Virus record (IMG/VR): IMGVR_UViG_3300032753_000007
Span: 1 to 64,000 of that record
Length of the DNA: 64,000 bases
DNA from: a virus
Strand: one strand, 5' to 3'
The position numbers were made by a program, and so were the translations under genes. The notes under the pieces were generated by a model. That model saw nothing but the letters and a program-made list of their open reading frames with translations, searched no databases and was not told the DNA's origin. How positions within the stretch are numbered: position 1 is the first letter of the stretch; every line of letters starts with the position of its first letter. This document shows positions 1-10,600 of the stretch, in pieces.

Positions 1-2176
1 TATAGGTAGCTGTACCGCCATTTGCATAACCTGTTCCACCATTAGTAGGTGTACAAAAAGGTATCCAACTAGAAATATAGCCATTAGTAATATTAATAGT
101 AGCAGTAGGCATAATACTAGGCAGTGTGCCGCTATAATAATTTAATGGCACGTTTGTATAAGTAGCTGTACTGGTTGGCGTATAGCCAGAACCTGAATTA
201 GTAGGTGCATATGACATGCTACCTACTATTTGAAATACGTACCATGTATTAGGATTAGCATAAAATATTTTAGCAGTTTGTATTTGATTTTGAGCTTGTC
301 TTTGATAGTTATAGTTTTGATAGCTTACTGTTATTGTTTGGGAGTTACACCCACTATAGCCTCTAAATCCATTCCCACCAGTAGCAGCTGGTACAGTTGT
401 ACCAGTACCTGCAAAAGGCTGATTAGCAAAATATAAAACATTGGCATAACTAGAAGGTGCAAAAACAGTACCATCAGTAAACCCAAATTGATAACTCTCT
501 GAGGTACTAATGTTGGGAAAATAAACACAAGTTTCATACGTTACTGTAGTGCCATTAGGATTTAGTGGTGAGCTAGTAGGAGCTGGTGATAACGCGCCCA
601 TTTCAGATATAATAGCATTTCCAGCATTAACTATAGTAGATGATGTCGCTGCAGTAGTCGTTGTTAAACTAATTACGCCAACATTATTATTATTTTGTAA
701 TGATGTATTAGCGTACCAATATGGAGCAGTAGTCTGTACTGGGTAGAAAGGTGATAAATAGTTAGCGTCGTTATAACCTGATATAAAGTCACTAAATAAA
801 ATAGTGGTATTTCTACTAAAGCCACCTGAGGCGCCTGCTGGCCCTATAGGGCCAGCTAAGCCAGGTGCACCTGTAGCACCTGTAGCACCCATCATTGTAA
901 TAGAAATAGGTAATGAAGTGTTATATGTAACACCACCATAAATAACAGATAAGTTAATAGCGTTATTACCTAAAGACTGACTAAAATTAGTAGTCAGCGT
1001 AGGTGTAAATGTAGCACTAGTAGAACTACCTGATAGCATACTAAGACTAGGGTTAGCAATTGACCAGCTTTGACCAGTAATACCTGATGTAATAGTCGTG
1101 CCATTAATACTCAATATATACGAATATGCAGTAACACTAGGCGTAGGACTAGTGCCTAATGCGTTATAGATATATGTAGTAGAGCCAGAATTAATAAATA
1201 ATTGAGGCGTTGATCCATTAGTGCCATTAGTACCACTTGTGCCATTTTGTCCAACTTGAGTGATTGTAATGGGCAATGATGCTAAATAAGATATGCCATT
1301 ATATACAACGGTTAACAATATTGTATTGTTTGCTAAACTACTATTAAATGTAGTAGCCATATTAGGTGTAAAAGTAGCAGTAGCAATGGCATTATTGGTA
1401 CAAGATAACATACTAGTAGATGGGCTTAAAATAGACCATGTTTGTGTAGCACTACCCATAGCAGAAGTAATAGTAGTAGCACTACTGCCCGTACCAATAG
1501 CCAAAGTATAGCTATATGCTGATAAGCTAGGGCTATAACTAGTACCAGCCGCATTAAATAAAAATGTTTGAGGACCACTAATGGTTAACTGTACAGTTAC
1601 CATTTGCTGTGGGTTACTAGGGTCAATAAAGATATCCCCATACTGTGGTAATGCAGGCGCTGTAGAGAAATAGACTTTACTAGATAATGAATTAAATCGA
1701 CTATCATTGCCTTGTGCAAATGTACCAGCAGTAGTACCAAATATAGGTGCAATATTATTGCCGTTTGTTGAAAATGCTGTAGAGTAGGTTACTGATGCAG
1801 CTGATTGACTATTAATGTAGTTAATGGCTGATACAATATCGGTTCTACCACCAGGTAAAAAAGCAGTATCACCTACATACGTTTTAATAGCTTTTACGGT
1901 TGGTATATGTAAGTCATCTACTGCAGTAAAATCAGTAGCTGTGGTAGCTTTTTGTATCCAGCCAGCACTAGTAAGACTATAAGTAAAGCCTGTATCTTGA
2001 CAGGTCGCTGTCATGCCTATAGCTAAACGAGCAGCTGGAATGTTAGCAATGCTTGTAAATGTATCTACTGTTTGATGACCGCCCGCGCCATAGTTGGCGT
2101 AATGGGTAGGGTATCCATCGTTTGTTGTAAACGGTACAATAGGTGCCGCTACATTTGTTCCTAATATATTACTCAT
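1..2176 (-). CDS. Tail fibre protein with collagen-like repeat (3' end outside window)
   Basis: The frame is open from the ATG at 2176 to the left edge, so about 725 residues are visible and the C-terminus is missing. The start (MSNILGTNVAAP) overlaps the stop of the upstream gene by one base (TAATG). The middle carries two similar domains of about 115 residues in tandem, each ending in a LPI(S/T)IT strand. The second is followed by a Gly-X-Y run (about 840-895 on the plus strand; reads GATGAPGLAGPIGPAGASGG). A Gly/Thr/Asn-rich C-terminal part follows. Collagen-like triplets and repeated beta domains are typical of trimeric phage fibres, so an adhesin or receptor-binding role outside the virion is likely. 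It is the last visible member of the minus-strand fibre cluster. Confidence 0.75.
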   Translation of the reverse strand, partial: MSNILGTNVAAPIVPFTTNDGYPTHYANYGAGGHQTVDTFTSIANIPAARLAIGMTATCQDTGFTYSLTSAGWIQKATTATDFTAVDDLHIPTVKAIKTYVGDTAFLPGGRTDIVSAINYINSQSAASVTYSTAFSTNGNNIAPIFGTTAGTFAQGNDSRFNSLSSKVYFSTAPALPQYGDIFIDPSNPQQMVTVQLTISGPQTFLFNAAGTSYSPSLSAYSYTLAIGTGSSATTITSAMGSATQTWSILSPSTSMLSCTNNAIATATFTPNMATTFNSSLANNTILLTVVYNGISYLASLPITITQVGQNGTSGTNGTNGSTPQLFINSGSTTYIYNALGTSPTPSVTAYSYILSINGTTITSGITGQSWSIANPSLSMLSGSSTSATFTPTLTTNFSQSLGNNAINLSVIYGGVTYNTSLPISITMMGATGATGAPGLAGPIGPAGASGGFSRNTTILFSDFISGYNDANYLSPFYPVQTTAPYWYANTSLQNNNNVGVISLTTTTAATSSTIVNAGNAIISEMGALSPAPTSSPLNPNGTTVTYETCVYFPNISTSESYQFGFTDGTVFAPSSYANVLYFANQPFAGTGTTVPAATGGNGFRGYSGCNSQTITVSYQNYNYQRQAQNQIQTAKIFYANPNTWYVFQIVGSMSYAPTNSGSGYTPTSTATYTNVPLNYYSGTLPSIMPTATINITNGYISSWIPFCTPTNGGTGYANGGTATY

Positions 2177-3261
2177 TATTGCCAATCCACAGTTAAGGCT
2201 GATGAAGTTTGTATGCCATTAAAACGCAATACATAATAGTTTTGACTATAACCGCTCAAATTAGTAACTGATACAACATTATATGTCCAGTCTGAAAAAG
2301 ATAATCCACCTACTCTAACATTTGTTGGTAATCCTAAATTAGCAGGATAACAATAATAAGGATACATGCCACCAGTACAATTATAAACAGCACCTAATAA
2401 CGTATAGCTAGTACAAAAGTTACTATTGGATAAGGCTAATATATCTGCATTAGCTAATGCCGTATTACTGGATGCACCATAATAATATTTAGGATTAAAC
2501 TTAATAGTTGTATTAGCCGTAGCAGTAGTAGTGCCATCATTAACTGATAACGTATAGAGTGTATTTGTATTGATTGATAAACTATTTAATGTTAAACTCG
2601 TTTGATTAGCGGTTAATGATACACTCCCTATACCTGACAATGATTGTGAAACCATTGTTTTTGATAATCCCCATGTTAATGTAAACGATGAAACAACTGA
2701 TCCTATTTCTGCAGTACCAATAGTGTTTGTAAAGTTAGTAATAGCAGGATATTTATAAACAGATAATACGCCATTGACTATTTGAAAATCGTTACTGACT
2801 GTAGTAAAGGGTAATCCTCTGCCTGTAGCAGCATTAATAGCTGCGTTAACAGCAGCTGTAGTAGGATAGTGATAATTATCATTACTGGATAAATCAATAG
2901 CTTTATTAAAACGATTTTCTTGATAAAAACAATTCCAAGCACCATTATTTGAAACAGCAGTAGCCGTATCATATTGTGATGTTAAAATAATATTATTGGT
3001 AGGTGAAATAATAGGATGTGCTAATGAAGCTACTACAGTAACCGTATTAGCACTTGTATCTGTTTTAATAATAGTGCGTTTAATATTTGGATAAAGCGAT
3101 GCATTAGGCAACTCCATTGAAAAGCTACCATTAGATGCATCACAGTAAATGAAAGCCTCATTAGGTGTACCTGGAATAGCATAGCCTTGTGTACCCGTTA
3201 ACATAGCTGGCGTATACGTTGGTAATATTACGCTGCTAATAGGTTTTGTTTTAATATTCAT
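2176..3261 (-). CDS. Tail fibre / receptor-binding protein, 361 aa
   Basis: This is a 361-residue protein rich in Ser, Thr and Asn with no membrane segment. The N-terminal part contains a segment (GYAIPGTPNEAFIYCDASNG) of the type that caps phage fibre beta-structures. From about residue 170 there is an immunoglobulin-like stretch (EIGSVVSSFTLTWGLSKT, later TTTIKFNPKYYYGAS) ending LRFNGIQ..ALTVDWQ, a pattern seen in C-terminal domains of phage fibre and tip proteins. It lies between a 50-codon gene and the collagen-like fibre in one minus-strand run, with a one-base stop/start overlap to the next gene. I infer a fibre tip or accessory adhesin; no enzyme motif is visible. Confidence 0.7.
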   Translation of the reverse strand: MNIKTKPISSVILPTYTPAMLTGTQGYAIPGTPNEAFIYCDASNGSFSMELPNASLYPNIKRTIIKTDTSANTVTVVASLAHPIISPTNNIILTSQYDTATAVSNNGAWNCFYQENRFNKAIDLSSNDNYHYPTTAAVNAAINAATGRGLPFTTVSNDFQIVNGVLSVYKYPAITNFTNTIGTAEIGSVVSSFTLTWGLSKTMVSQSLSGIGSVSLTANQTSLTLNSLSINTNTLYTLSVNDGTTTATANTTIKFNPKYYYGASSNTALANADILALSNSNFCTSYTLLGAVYNCTGGMYPYYCYPANLGLPTNVRVGGLSFSDWTYNVVSVTNLSGYSQNYYVLRFNGIQTSSALTVDWQ

Positions 3262-3263
3262 TT

Positions 3264-3416
3264 TTATTGACTCGCTATTTGAATTATAATATAGTTTCCT
3301 TGATCGTCTACAAGGTAATTACCTTGATCATCTGTAAGGTATGCATAGCCAGCAGGTAATTGATTAGCCATTACAGCGCCTTGATTCTGTGTTCTGTTTA
3401 AAAAACGTAATTTCAT
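3264..3416 (-). CDS. Small protein with duplicated DDQGNY motif, 50 aa
   Basis: A 50-codon frame starts at ATG 3416 with an AAAGGA ribosome site about 8 bases upstream, and its TAA stop lies 3 bases before the next start. The product begins MKLRFLNRTQNQG and contains an exact tandem motif (TDDQGNYLVDDQGNYII), also visible as a repeat of about 24 bases in the DNA. The good ribosome site and tight packing support a real gene. Function is unknown. The position between fibre genes suggests a small fibre accessory or assembly peptide. Confidence 0.55.
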   Translation of the reverse strand: MKLRFLNRTQNQGAVMANQLPAGYAYLTDDQGNYLVDDQGNYIIIQIASQ

Positions 3417-3478
3417 TTTAATTATCCTTTATAGTAAATATCTATATAATTAATATACAACTAGGGACATCCATAAAA

Positions 3479-3514
3479 TAACACCCTTACTCTATCACTA
3501 GAGTAAGGGTGTTA
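3479..3514 (-). terminator. Terminator-like hairpin, 15-bp stem
   Basis: A perfect 15-bp inverted repeat (TAACACCCTTACTCT and its complement, loop ATCACT) lies just after the 3527-4141 gene. On the minus strand it is followed by TTTTATGG, a short U-rich tract. It separates the assembly-like gene from the 50-codon gene. Confidence 0.65.
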
Positions 3515-3526
3515 TAGAGGATTATT

Positions 3527-4141
3527 TTACCACGCTATACTTTGTACTGCATTAATTATTTCTTGTACTGTGCCTGTATTATTGACTTCAGACACTTGAT
3601 TTTTTAAAAGTTGTGCTTTTGCAAAAGCAGCTAGCCCTTGATCATATACCAATTTAGCTAAATTTTGTACATCGGTTAGTGTAAAAGGAACAGGCGTTTT
3701 ATCTTCAGCTTGCCAAAAGAAATCAGACGACAATTGCCCACTAGACCCAATGAGTGTTGCTTGTAAGTAATTAGCAGCTATATCACTTGCTGGATATGTT
3801 TGTGTAATTCCACCAACACTTGTATATGTTACTGGCTTTGTTTTTGCTATTTGATAATTAGCTTCGATAATAGCACATTGATTAGCCTGCATAATGGATA
3901 AAAAATATGATGGATTTTTTGGAGTTATTGACAATACACCAAATCCACCCATAGTAAGTGGCGGGTTAAATGAATAACTATATTCACTGGGTGTTAAATA
4001 AATGGCTTGACGAGCATCCCAGTTATAGACTAAAAAAGCATCACTTGGTATTTCTGTAGTATCTGTTAAATAACTTAGATCAGTAACATCTAAGCCTACA
4101 CTATCATTATAAAATAAATTTGTACTTGGAGAATATAACAT
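3527..4141 (-). CDS. Tail fibre assembly-like protein (DUF4376-type), 204 aa
   Basis: The product is 204 residues. The N-terminal half (MLYSPSTNLFYNDSVG..., SDAFLVYNWDARQAIYLTPSEYSY) looks like the first domain of phage tail-fibre assembly proteins. The C-terminal half resembles the DUF4376 region of tail-fibre-associated proteins (DVQNLAKLVYDQGLAAFAKAQ...). The start overlaps the stop of the upstream 1151-residue spike (ATGA at 4141), implying translational coupling and a role with that spike. The role follows from domain resemblance and context, so it is an inference; the sequence match was judged by eye. Confidence 0.6.
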   Translation of the reverse strand: MLYSPSTNLFYNDSVGLDVTDLSYLTDTTEIPSDAFLVYNWDARQAIYLTPSEYSYSFNPPLTMGGFGVLSITPKNPSYFLSIMQANQCAIIEANYQIAKTKPVTYTSVGGITQTYPASDIAANYLQATLIGSSGQLSSDFFWQAEDKTPVPFTLTDVQNLAKLVYDQGLAAFAKAQLLKNQVSEVNNTGTVQEIINAVQSIAW

Positions 4142-7100
4142 CAGTAGCTTACCCTATATTCGATGTCGATCATTAAATAAACACTGTTATTGCTATTGAT
4201 ATTTGCTCCAGCAATATTTAAATAAAGACTAGGCGCCATAGTTTTGACAATTTCAGTAGATGGCCCAGTAACTAATGTTGTTAAATAACTTCCTGCGGCT
4301 GAGTTAATAGCTGCAATGCCTGTTGCTGCAATTAAATCAGTAGTGCCACTAGCTGTGCCTAAACCAACTGTTGGACTACCAGATGACGTTAAGGAGGTTG
4401 CGCCACTCGCAAAAACAACGCGGCATGTAACCATTTTAATGATAATGCTGCCGCCTAAATTATTAATTGGCAGATTTCCCAAAAAACTGTTGCTTACATT
4501 TGTAAATCGAGAAAAACTGATATTTAATGTAACGTTATTGCCATCGGGCCAAGTGTACATTAAAGTTGCTGGTGGTCTAAGAACAGTAGTAACCAACGCC
4601 GGATTATTAAATATATAGCCAGCGGCAATTAACGAGTTTTGGCATAAATTCGCTGAGCCATACAGTCGCCAAGGAATTTGACGCGCATTAGTGTTATTGC
4701 CATACATGCGAATAGGGCCACAATGACCAATTGTATAAATTGTGTTAGTCGCATTAGTGCTATTGTAATGTACGCCGTAAATGTACGTATTTGTCCCTTC
4801 AATTTTGCTTTCTATGTAATCAACATTTACACTTGATGCACTATCAGCAGCAAGTTCAACACACTCATAAGCTGCTGCGTCAGCAATGTTGACCAAGCCA
4901 TTCACCTTAGTTGACACATGCACATCGGTCATAGTGCCACTTGACAAAGCCACAGTAACTGCCGCACCACTTCCGGAGATCAATCCATAACCATTGGACG
5001 ATAATGCAAGCTGTACTGATGTTGTTGCAGCAACATATTTATTACCGTATAAACCAATATTTATAGCAACAATGCCGCCATTTACCACGCTAACAAATGC
5101 GCTCGCGCCCGTTCCTGTTGCACTATCAATAATGTTTACTGTTCCATAGCCATAAGCACTTAATGTTGGTTCACTTGTAGATCCATTTTGGCTGTAAGTG
5201 TCCCAATAGTTACCATAGCTATCTGTGCCTTTTGCAACTACATAGCCTGACCCACAATTGGTTATTGTCAACGCATTAACTTGGCCTTTCATGGCGCTTA
5301 TCATCGTGCCAATTGCGGTTACATTAGTATTGACGGGCATAACCTGATTGATAACGTTATTGTCGGTTATGTCACAGGTGTTAATGTTACCACACGAATA
5401 ATAAAATTGATTGCCACCGCAACTAATAGCCGTATTGCGCCTAACGTGGGTGCGTAAAGGACTACCGTCAACCTTTACCATACCCTGGCTAAACCCTACG
5501 CCATGGTTTTCATAAACGTCAACATCAGTGGATGAACCGTAAATCTGAATCGCCCATGCTCCGGCTTGATTTATGGCAAAAAACCAGTTGTCATGTACTT
5601 TTAATTGTTGTCCTAGCGGTGCGCCACTATTCTTACCCTTAATATTCATTGCCGCCGTATTGGTCGTGCAATCAATACCGATATTACCAGCAATATCACC
5701 AGTGTTGGCCTTAAAGTAAAAGCCTCCACAGCTATTGGTGATGTTTTCTGAATTTGCGTTTATAACAATATTATTATGAACATTGACACAATAGCCCATA
5801 ATAATAATCACTTCAGTAAACGTAGTAGTGCTGACGCTTGGGTTATAAACGTTTCTTAAAATATTGCCTTCACAAACAATATTGGTGGTTGCTGCCTGTA
5901 TTGCCGTGCCAACATCATTAGTGTCACCAATACTGATACCAAAAACATTAAACTCGCTGCCAATTACATAAGGCCAAACAGTATTGTCGCGCCCTATATT
6001 ATTGCCTAAATTGTTTAAAACAATAACTGAACCCAGCGTACACCGGACATAACACCCTTGTGAATTTTCAATGTCATTATTGCTGAAATTATATTTATCT
6101 ATATAACCAGTCCACCCATTACAAGCATCTGCCGCATAAACACCATACCCACGGTTTTGGTATAGTTTGCAATTGGTCATCGAGACATTGTCACAGTTGC
6201 CGTTATAAACAGTTGCAACGTGACTCCATTTTGCAAACTGCAACCCGTCAATTACAATTTGCGAGGTAACGCTCGAATCGGTCGATACAAAATCTACCGC
6301 ATTTCCGCCTGTACCCGGCCCGATCAATATCGTGCTGTTGCGGTCAGTGCCAATTAATCGCACATAACCCAATGTTAGTGTCGTCCAACTTTTAAAATTG
6401 TAAACCCCAGCCGCAAGCTCAATGGCATAGTTCCCTGCACTTGCCGCCGTTAATTCAGCCGCTAAAACACTGGTCTGGTCTGCGCCAGTATTAGGCACAC
6501 ATTTACTTTTTACCGCTATTTGCGTGGCGGTGGTAATTTGAGCTAAAAAATTGGCATAACCGACACTGCTCAAAATATTGCTTGCGGCGCTGTCCACAAT
6601 CGCCAGCAAATCAGCAGGTAACAGCGTGGATTTTGTCGCTGCATTGACAATAGCACCAATACTAGTTGCTGTTTCATTACCTGTGTTAATTCCAGACAGG
6701 TTTGGAGCAGCGATGTTTCCGGTAAACGTATCGCCCGCTTTGTTGGCTGGGGTATAGCCTAATGCTGATTGTTTGCTGTTAAATGCAGCATAATCAGTTG
6801 ATGATAAATAGCCTGATTGCGTAGTACTTGATTTTGGAATACTAAATACACCACCTACATTATCATAAGTTAATGGTGTTGTAACTGATAAGCTAGTTAA
6901 CCCAATGCCTCCTAATCCTGATAACGTATAAGTAGGATATGGCGGTATAGTCAATACATTATTTGTATAATTAGGATTTCCACTGCCGTTTGTAGAAATA
7001 GTAAAAGCAGGTTGATAATTTGATAATTGAGTAGTGATATATGTATAGATACCTGATACTGAAGGATACTTAGTAGTACTTGTACTATTATCAGTAATAT

Positions 7101-7596
7101 CACTTGTAATATTGCTAGTTAATTGAGCTAATGCAATAGCGTTAGTATTTGCAATAGCAGTAGCATTTACAGTTGATATTTGTGATTGTAAGTCATCTGT
7201 TTTACTGGTTACAAAATTATAGGTTGCTCTAGTACTAGGGTATGTTATATCCGATATAGTTCCATAAGTAATACCTGTTAATAGATTTGCTATATCTTGT
7301 TTAGCTAAAACAGTAGCGTATAGCCCGCCTATAGAGGCATTATTTATAAAGCTATTTAACGCAGTATACTCAGCATTTGTTAAGTGGTAGTATTCTCCAC
7401 CTAACGTTGTGTATTTTCCTCCTTGAAGATCTGTACTTTGATTATGCGGCATTCTAAATGTGCCTGTACTAATTAACTCGCTCATTACCTGTGAAACTAA
7501 TGCAGGTAAGGTATTTTTTATACTGCTAATAATAGCTAATAAATTATTATACTTAGTATAAAGATCTTTTAACCGGTCATTATCAATTAAACTCAT
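4141..7596 (-). CDS. Tail spike with right-handed beta-helix, 1151 aa
   Basis: The N-terminal ~330 residues are Ser/Thr/Asn-rich fibre sequence like the neighbouring genes, including the phage motif LGYTPANKAGDTFTGNI near residue 285. From about residue 370 the sequence becomes a parallel beta-helix of pectate-lyase type, with repeated short strands and Asn ladders (VRLIGTDRNSTILIGPG, NVHNNIVINANSENITN, TCDITDNNVINQ). Such domains bind or cleave surface polysaccharide in phage spikes, though no catalytic residues can be assigned here. The DNA for the helix part (about 4150-6740) is clearly GC-richer than both flanks, which suggests an exchanged receptor-binding module. The start MSLIDNDRL has a GGAT-type ribosome site. 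Confidence 0.75.
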   Translation of the reverse strand: MSLIDNDRLKDLYTKYNNLLAIISSIKNTLPALVSQVMSELISTGTFRMPHNQSTDLQGGKYTTLGGEYYHLTNAEYTALNSFINNASIGGLYATVLAKQDIANLLTGITYGTISDITYPSTRATYNFVTSKTDDLQSQISTVNATAIANTNAIALAQLTSNITSDITDNSTSTTKYPSVSGIYTYITTQLSNYQPAFTISTNGSGNPNYTNNVLTIPPYPTYTLSGLGGIGLTSLSVTTPLTYDNVGGVFSIPKSSTTQSGYLSSTDYAAFNSKQSALGYTPANKAGDTFTGNIAAPNLSGINTGNETATSIGAIVNAATKSTLLPADLLAIVDSAASNILSSVGYANFLAQITTATQIAVKSKCVPNTGADQTSVLAAELTAASAGNYAIELAAGVYNFKSWTTLTLGYVRLIGTDRNSTILIGPGTGGNAVDFVSTDSSVTSQIVIDGLQFAKWSHVATVYNGNCDNVSMTNCKLYQNRGYGVYAADACNGWTGYIDKYNFSNNDIENSQGCYVRCTLGSVIVLNNLGNNIGRDNTVWPYVIGSEFNVFGISIGDTNDVGTAIQAATTNIVCEGNILRNVYNPSVSTTTFTEVIIIMGYCVNVHNNIVINANSENITNSCGGFYFKANTGDIAGNIGIDCTTNTAAMNIKGKNSGAPLGQQLKVHDNWFFAINQAGAWAIQIYGSSTDVDVYENHGVGFSQGMVKVDGSPLRTHVRRNTAISCGGNQFYYSCGNINTCDITDNNVINQVMPVNTNVTAIGTMISAMKGQVNALTITNCGSGYVVAKGTDSYGNYWDTYSQNGSTSEPTLSAYGYGTVNIIDSATGTGASAFVSVVNGGIVAINIGLYGNKYVAATTSVQLALSSNGYGLISGSGAAVTVALSSGTMTDVHVSTKVNGLVNIADAAAYECVELAADSASSVNVDYIESKIEGTNTYIYGVHYNSTNATNTIYTIGHCGPIRMYGNNTNARQIPWRLYGSANLCQNSLIAAGYIFNNPALVTTVLRPPATLMYTWPDGNNVTLNISFSRFTNVSNSFLGNLPINNLGGSIIIKMVTCRVVFASGATSLTSSGSPTVGLGTASGTTDLIAATGIAAINSAAGSYLTTLVTGPSTEIVKTMAPSLYLNIAGANINSNNSVYLMIDIEYRVSY

Positions 7597-7615
7597 AGAT
7601 TATCCTTGTAATAAA

Positions 7616-7649
7616 AGCCCACTACATACTATCAAGTATGTAGTGGGCT
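7616..7649 (-). terminator. Intergenic hairpin, 15-bp stem
   Basis: A perfect 15-bp stem (AGCCCACTACATACT and its complement, loop ATCA) lies between the giant fibre gene and the spike gene. On the minus strand it is followed by TTTATTAC, so it may act as a weak intrinsic terminator. Confidence 0.6.
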
Positions 7650-7671
7650 ACTAATTAATATATTAAAATGA

Positions 7672-10600
7672 TTATCCTGTAAAGGATGGTGTAATTGTAA
7701 AGTAAGTAGACTTACGTGTAACTGCAGCACTCGTATTACCAATTGTTTCAGTAGTCGTTGTACTGCCGTCACTAGTAAACGCTATAGCTGTGCTGCCACC
7801 ATCTATAACTATATCTAAAGCATTTGTTGAATCGTGATAAACATATAATTCAAATATATCACCAGGCAATACAGTAATAGGTTGTGAGTTTACTGTTTGT
7901 ACAGTTATATCAGAATATGTACTTACATTATAGTAATAAATAGCACCAGCTGCTGGTTTTGTTGATATGCCGGCGTATGATGTTGCTGGAGATGATATTG
8001 TACTTATTGTCCCACCTATATTGCTATAAAATGTAACACTACAATTTGGATATAAAGTAGCATTATGATAACTATTATATAAGGCATTATAAGCTGATGC
8101 ATCTGCTGCAGTACCTAACCAAGTCATTGTACCGCCTTGTAATGTAGTGGTATTATTCATTGCAGGAACCATAGATTCTGCAATAATAGTTTTAGCACTT
8201 GAACGTGTTTGTACAATAGCTAATCTACGATTACCAGTAGATTGTCCTGATGTTAAATCAGGAGACCATGCTACTGATGCGCCAAAGTTATATTCTCCAG
8301 AATAGCTATCATTAATACAGAATACAGTAGGCTGACTAATATAACCTAATGTAGCATCATCTGCTGAAATATTAATAGCTGCATTACTAGTAAATGTAAA
8401 TGTATTTGCATTTACTAGTGTAGCTAAAACAACACCATTAGCTAATAACCCTATTGAATTTAAAGTAATATTAGTGCCTGTAAATCCAGATAACCGTACA
8501 TTGGATATGTTATATGATCCAGAAGTAGTAGTAGCGGTAGATAATGGATAAGGGGTAGTAATAGTTGCAGTTAATGCAGATGATGGTTTAGTTGTTACTG
8601 AGCTAGGAAATGTAATAGAAAATGCAGTAGCTGATATCCATGTTGCTGTATAAGTACCATTAAATGTAGCATTACCAGTATCTGATAATATTACTGATGT
8701 ATTAGGATTATTATACCCATTATTGGTAGTGATTGTTAATATAGATGATGCAGCAGGTACATCAGTTGCTGTTTGAATACTGTATAATGCGCCCGATACA
8801 ATTGTATTCGCATTAGCTACATATACACGAGTGACTTGTTTATCATATACTAATAAATCTGCAGTTACTGTACCTGAAGTACTAGTTAACGTTATTCCTT
8901 TATGACTACCATCCACATACCCACTGCCTCCATTAGTTGGTAATGTGTTAGTCGTACTACCTGTCCAAGTAAACCCACTGCCTGAATAAGTAGTTAAAGT
9001 AGCTGCTGATATAGTATCTACAAACGTATTATCTTTTAGTGTAACAGTAACAGTACTTGTATTACCAGCAGTTACTGATGACATGCTTTTAATAGCTGCA
9101 GATAAAATGATTGATGAGTTATTAACTGAACAATCTGCAATATTTGAACCAACATAGTTATATAAATACGTAAAGCTAGTACCACTTGTTACCCATACTG
9201 GATAAGTGCCATTGCCAATTGATACGCCACTACTGTTACTTGCATTTGATACAGTTACATATTGACCTGATGATAAATTATGATTAGTGCCACAGTTAAC
9301 TGTCATATAACCTGATACTACAATGGCCCAATTAGCAGCTGATTGGCCTGGGTTATTAACTAATGCATTATAAATGTTCCATGTATTTGTAGTGCTAGTG
9401 ACTACATTTACTAGCCAGAAATCACCTTTATTAATAGCACCACTAGTACCACTACCTCCAGTACTAGGATATGTATTAATAGCATAACTAAATATACCCA
9501 TATAGTTAGTTAATATTAACGTTGTACAAATACTAGGCTTAGCAGTAATACCTGATAACGTACCATTAGTAGCTGCTGTAAACGTGCTGTTAGCTGCATA
9601 AGTAACACCACTAGTGCCAGCAATAGTATTCCACTGTGCTTGAGTTACTGAGCCTGTACCACTATTCAATGAGTTAATAGTGTAGTTTACACCTACTACT
9701 AAACTGCCTAAAGCTATTGTATTGCTAACAGGCGCAGTATATGCCATACTACCATCATTAATAAAATGCGTATAACGATTAACATATGGTGATCTAGTAT
9801 CGTTACTCGTATCCCATGCTATTACACTATATTGCTTTATACTAGATGGTGCTACTGCTGGAATTTGTAAATTCTTATTATTTAATGTTAATGTATCAAA
9901 ACGGTATTTAGCATTACTGGTAATAACGTTACTTTCACTTAATGGTGATACCATAGCAACATGATAGGGCTTAGTAATTGAAGTATTTAAACCATGTAAT
10001 GTATTATTTGCAGTACTAGCTGCATAAACAATAGTACCTGCTGCAGTAGTATATAGAGTACCATCATAAACAATATCTTTAATATCCGTTGGTGTGATAA
10101 TTAACATATCTACATCAAGCTGATTAGTTGTTATGTCATTAATAATGTTTGCCCCTACACCACTATAATTTCTATTATTAACATCAGTTACTGTTAAGTA
10201 ATTAGATGCTGTTAAATCCGTATCACTTAATAATCTAACACGGCTACTCCATTCACCATAACAAACACCAGCATCATACGCATTACTAGCACTATTACCA
10301 GAAGCACTAACGTGTGACAGTGTCATTAATCCACCACCTGCTATATAAATGCCATTAAATGAATTTGATGAACCAGGCTCTTTCCAAAAAATAGAGTTAC
10401 TAATCCAGCCACCAGACATCCAAGTAATATAGAGTGAATTTATATTTGTATTAATATTACAATTACTGATGTTAATGCTATCACTACCTGTTTGATAGTT
10501 TACTACAATCCCATAGTTTGATCCAGCACCTACTACGTTAGCAATAGCCAAACCTTCACTGTATTCAGAATACAGTGTACCTAATGCTATCCATTGTTTA

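Noticed and set aside
4316-4618. Plus-strand frame opposite the spike gene
   Set aside because: It is antisense to a continuous 1151-residue spike and has no ribosome site; such frames occur opposite most low-complexity genes here.
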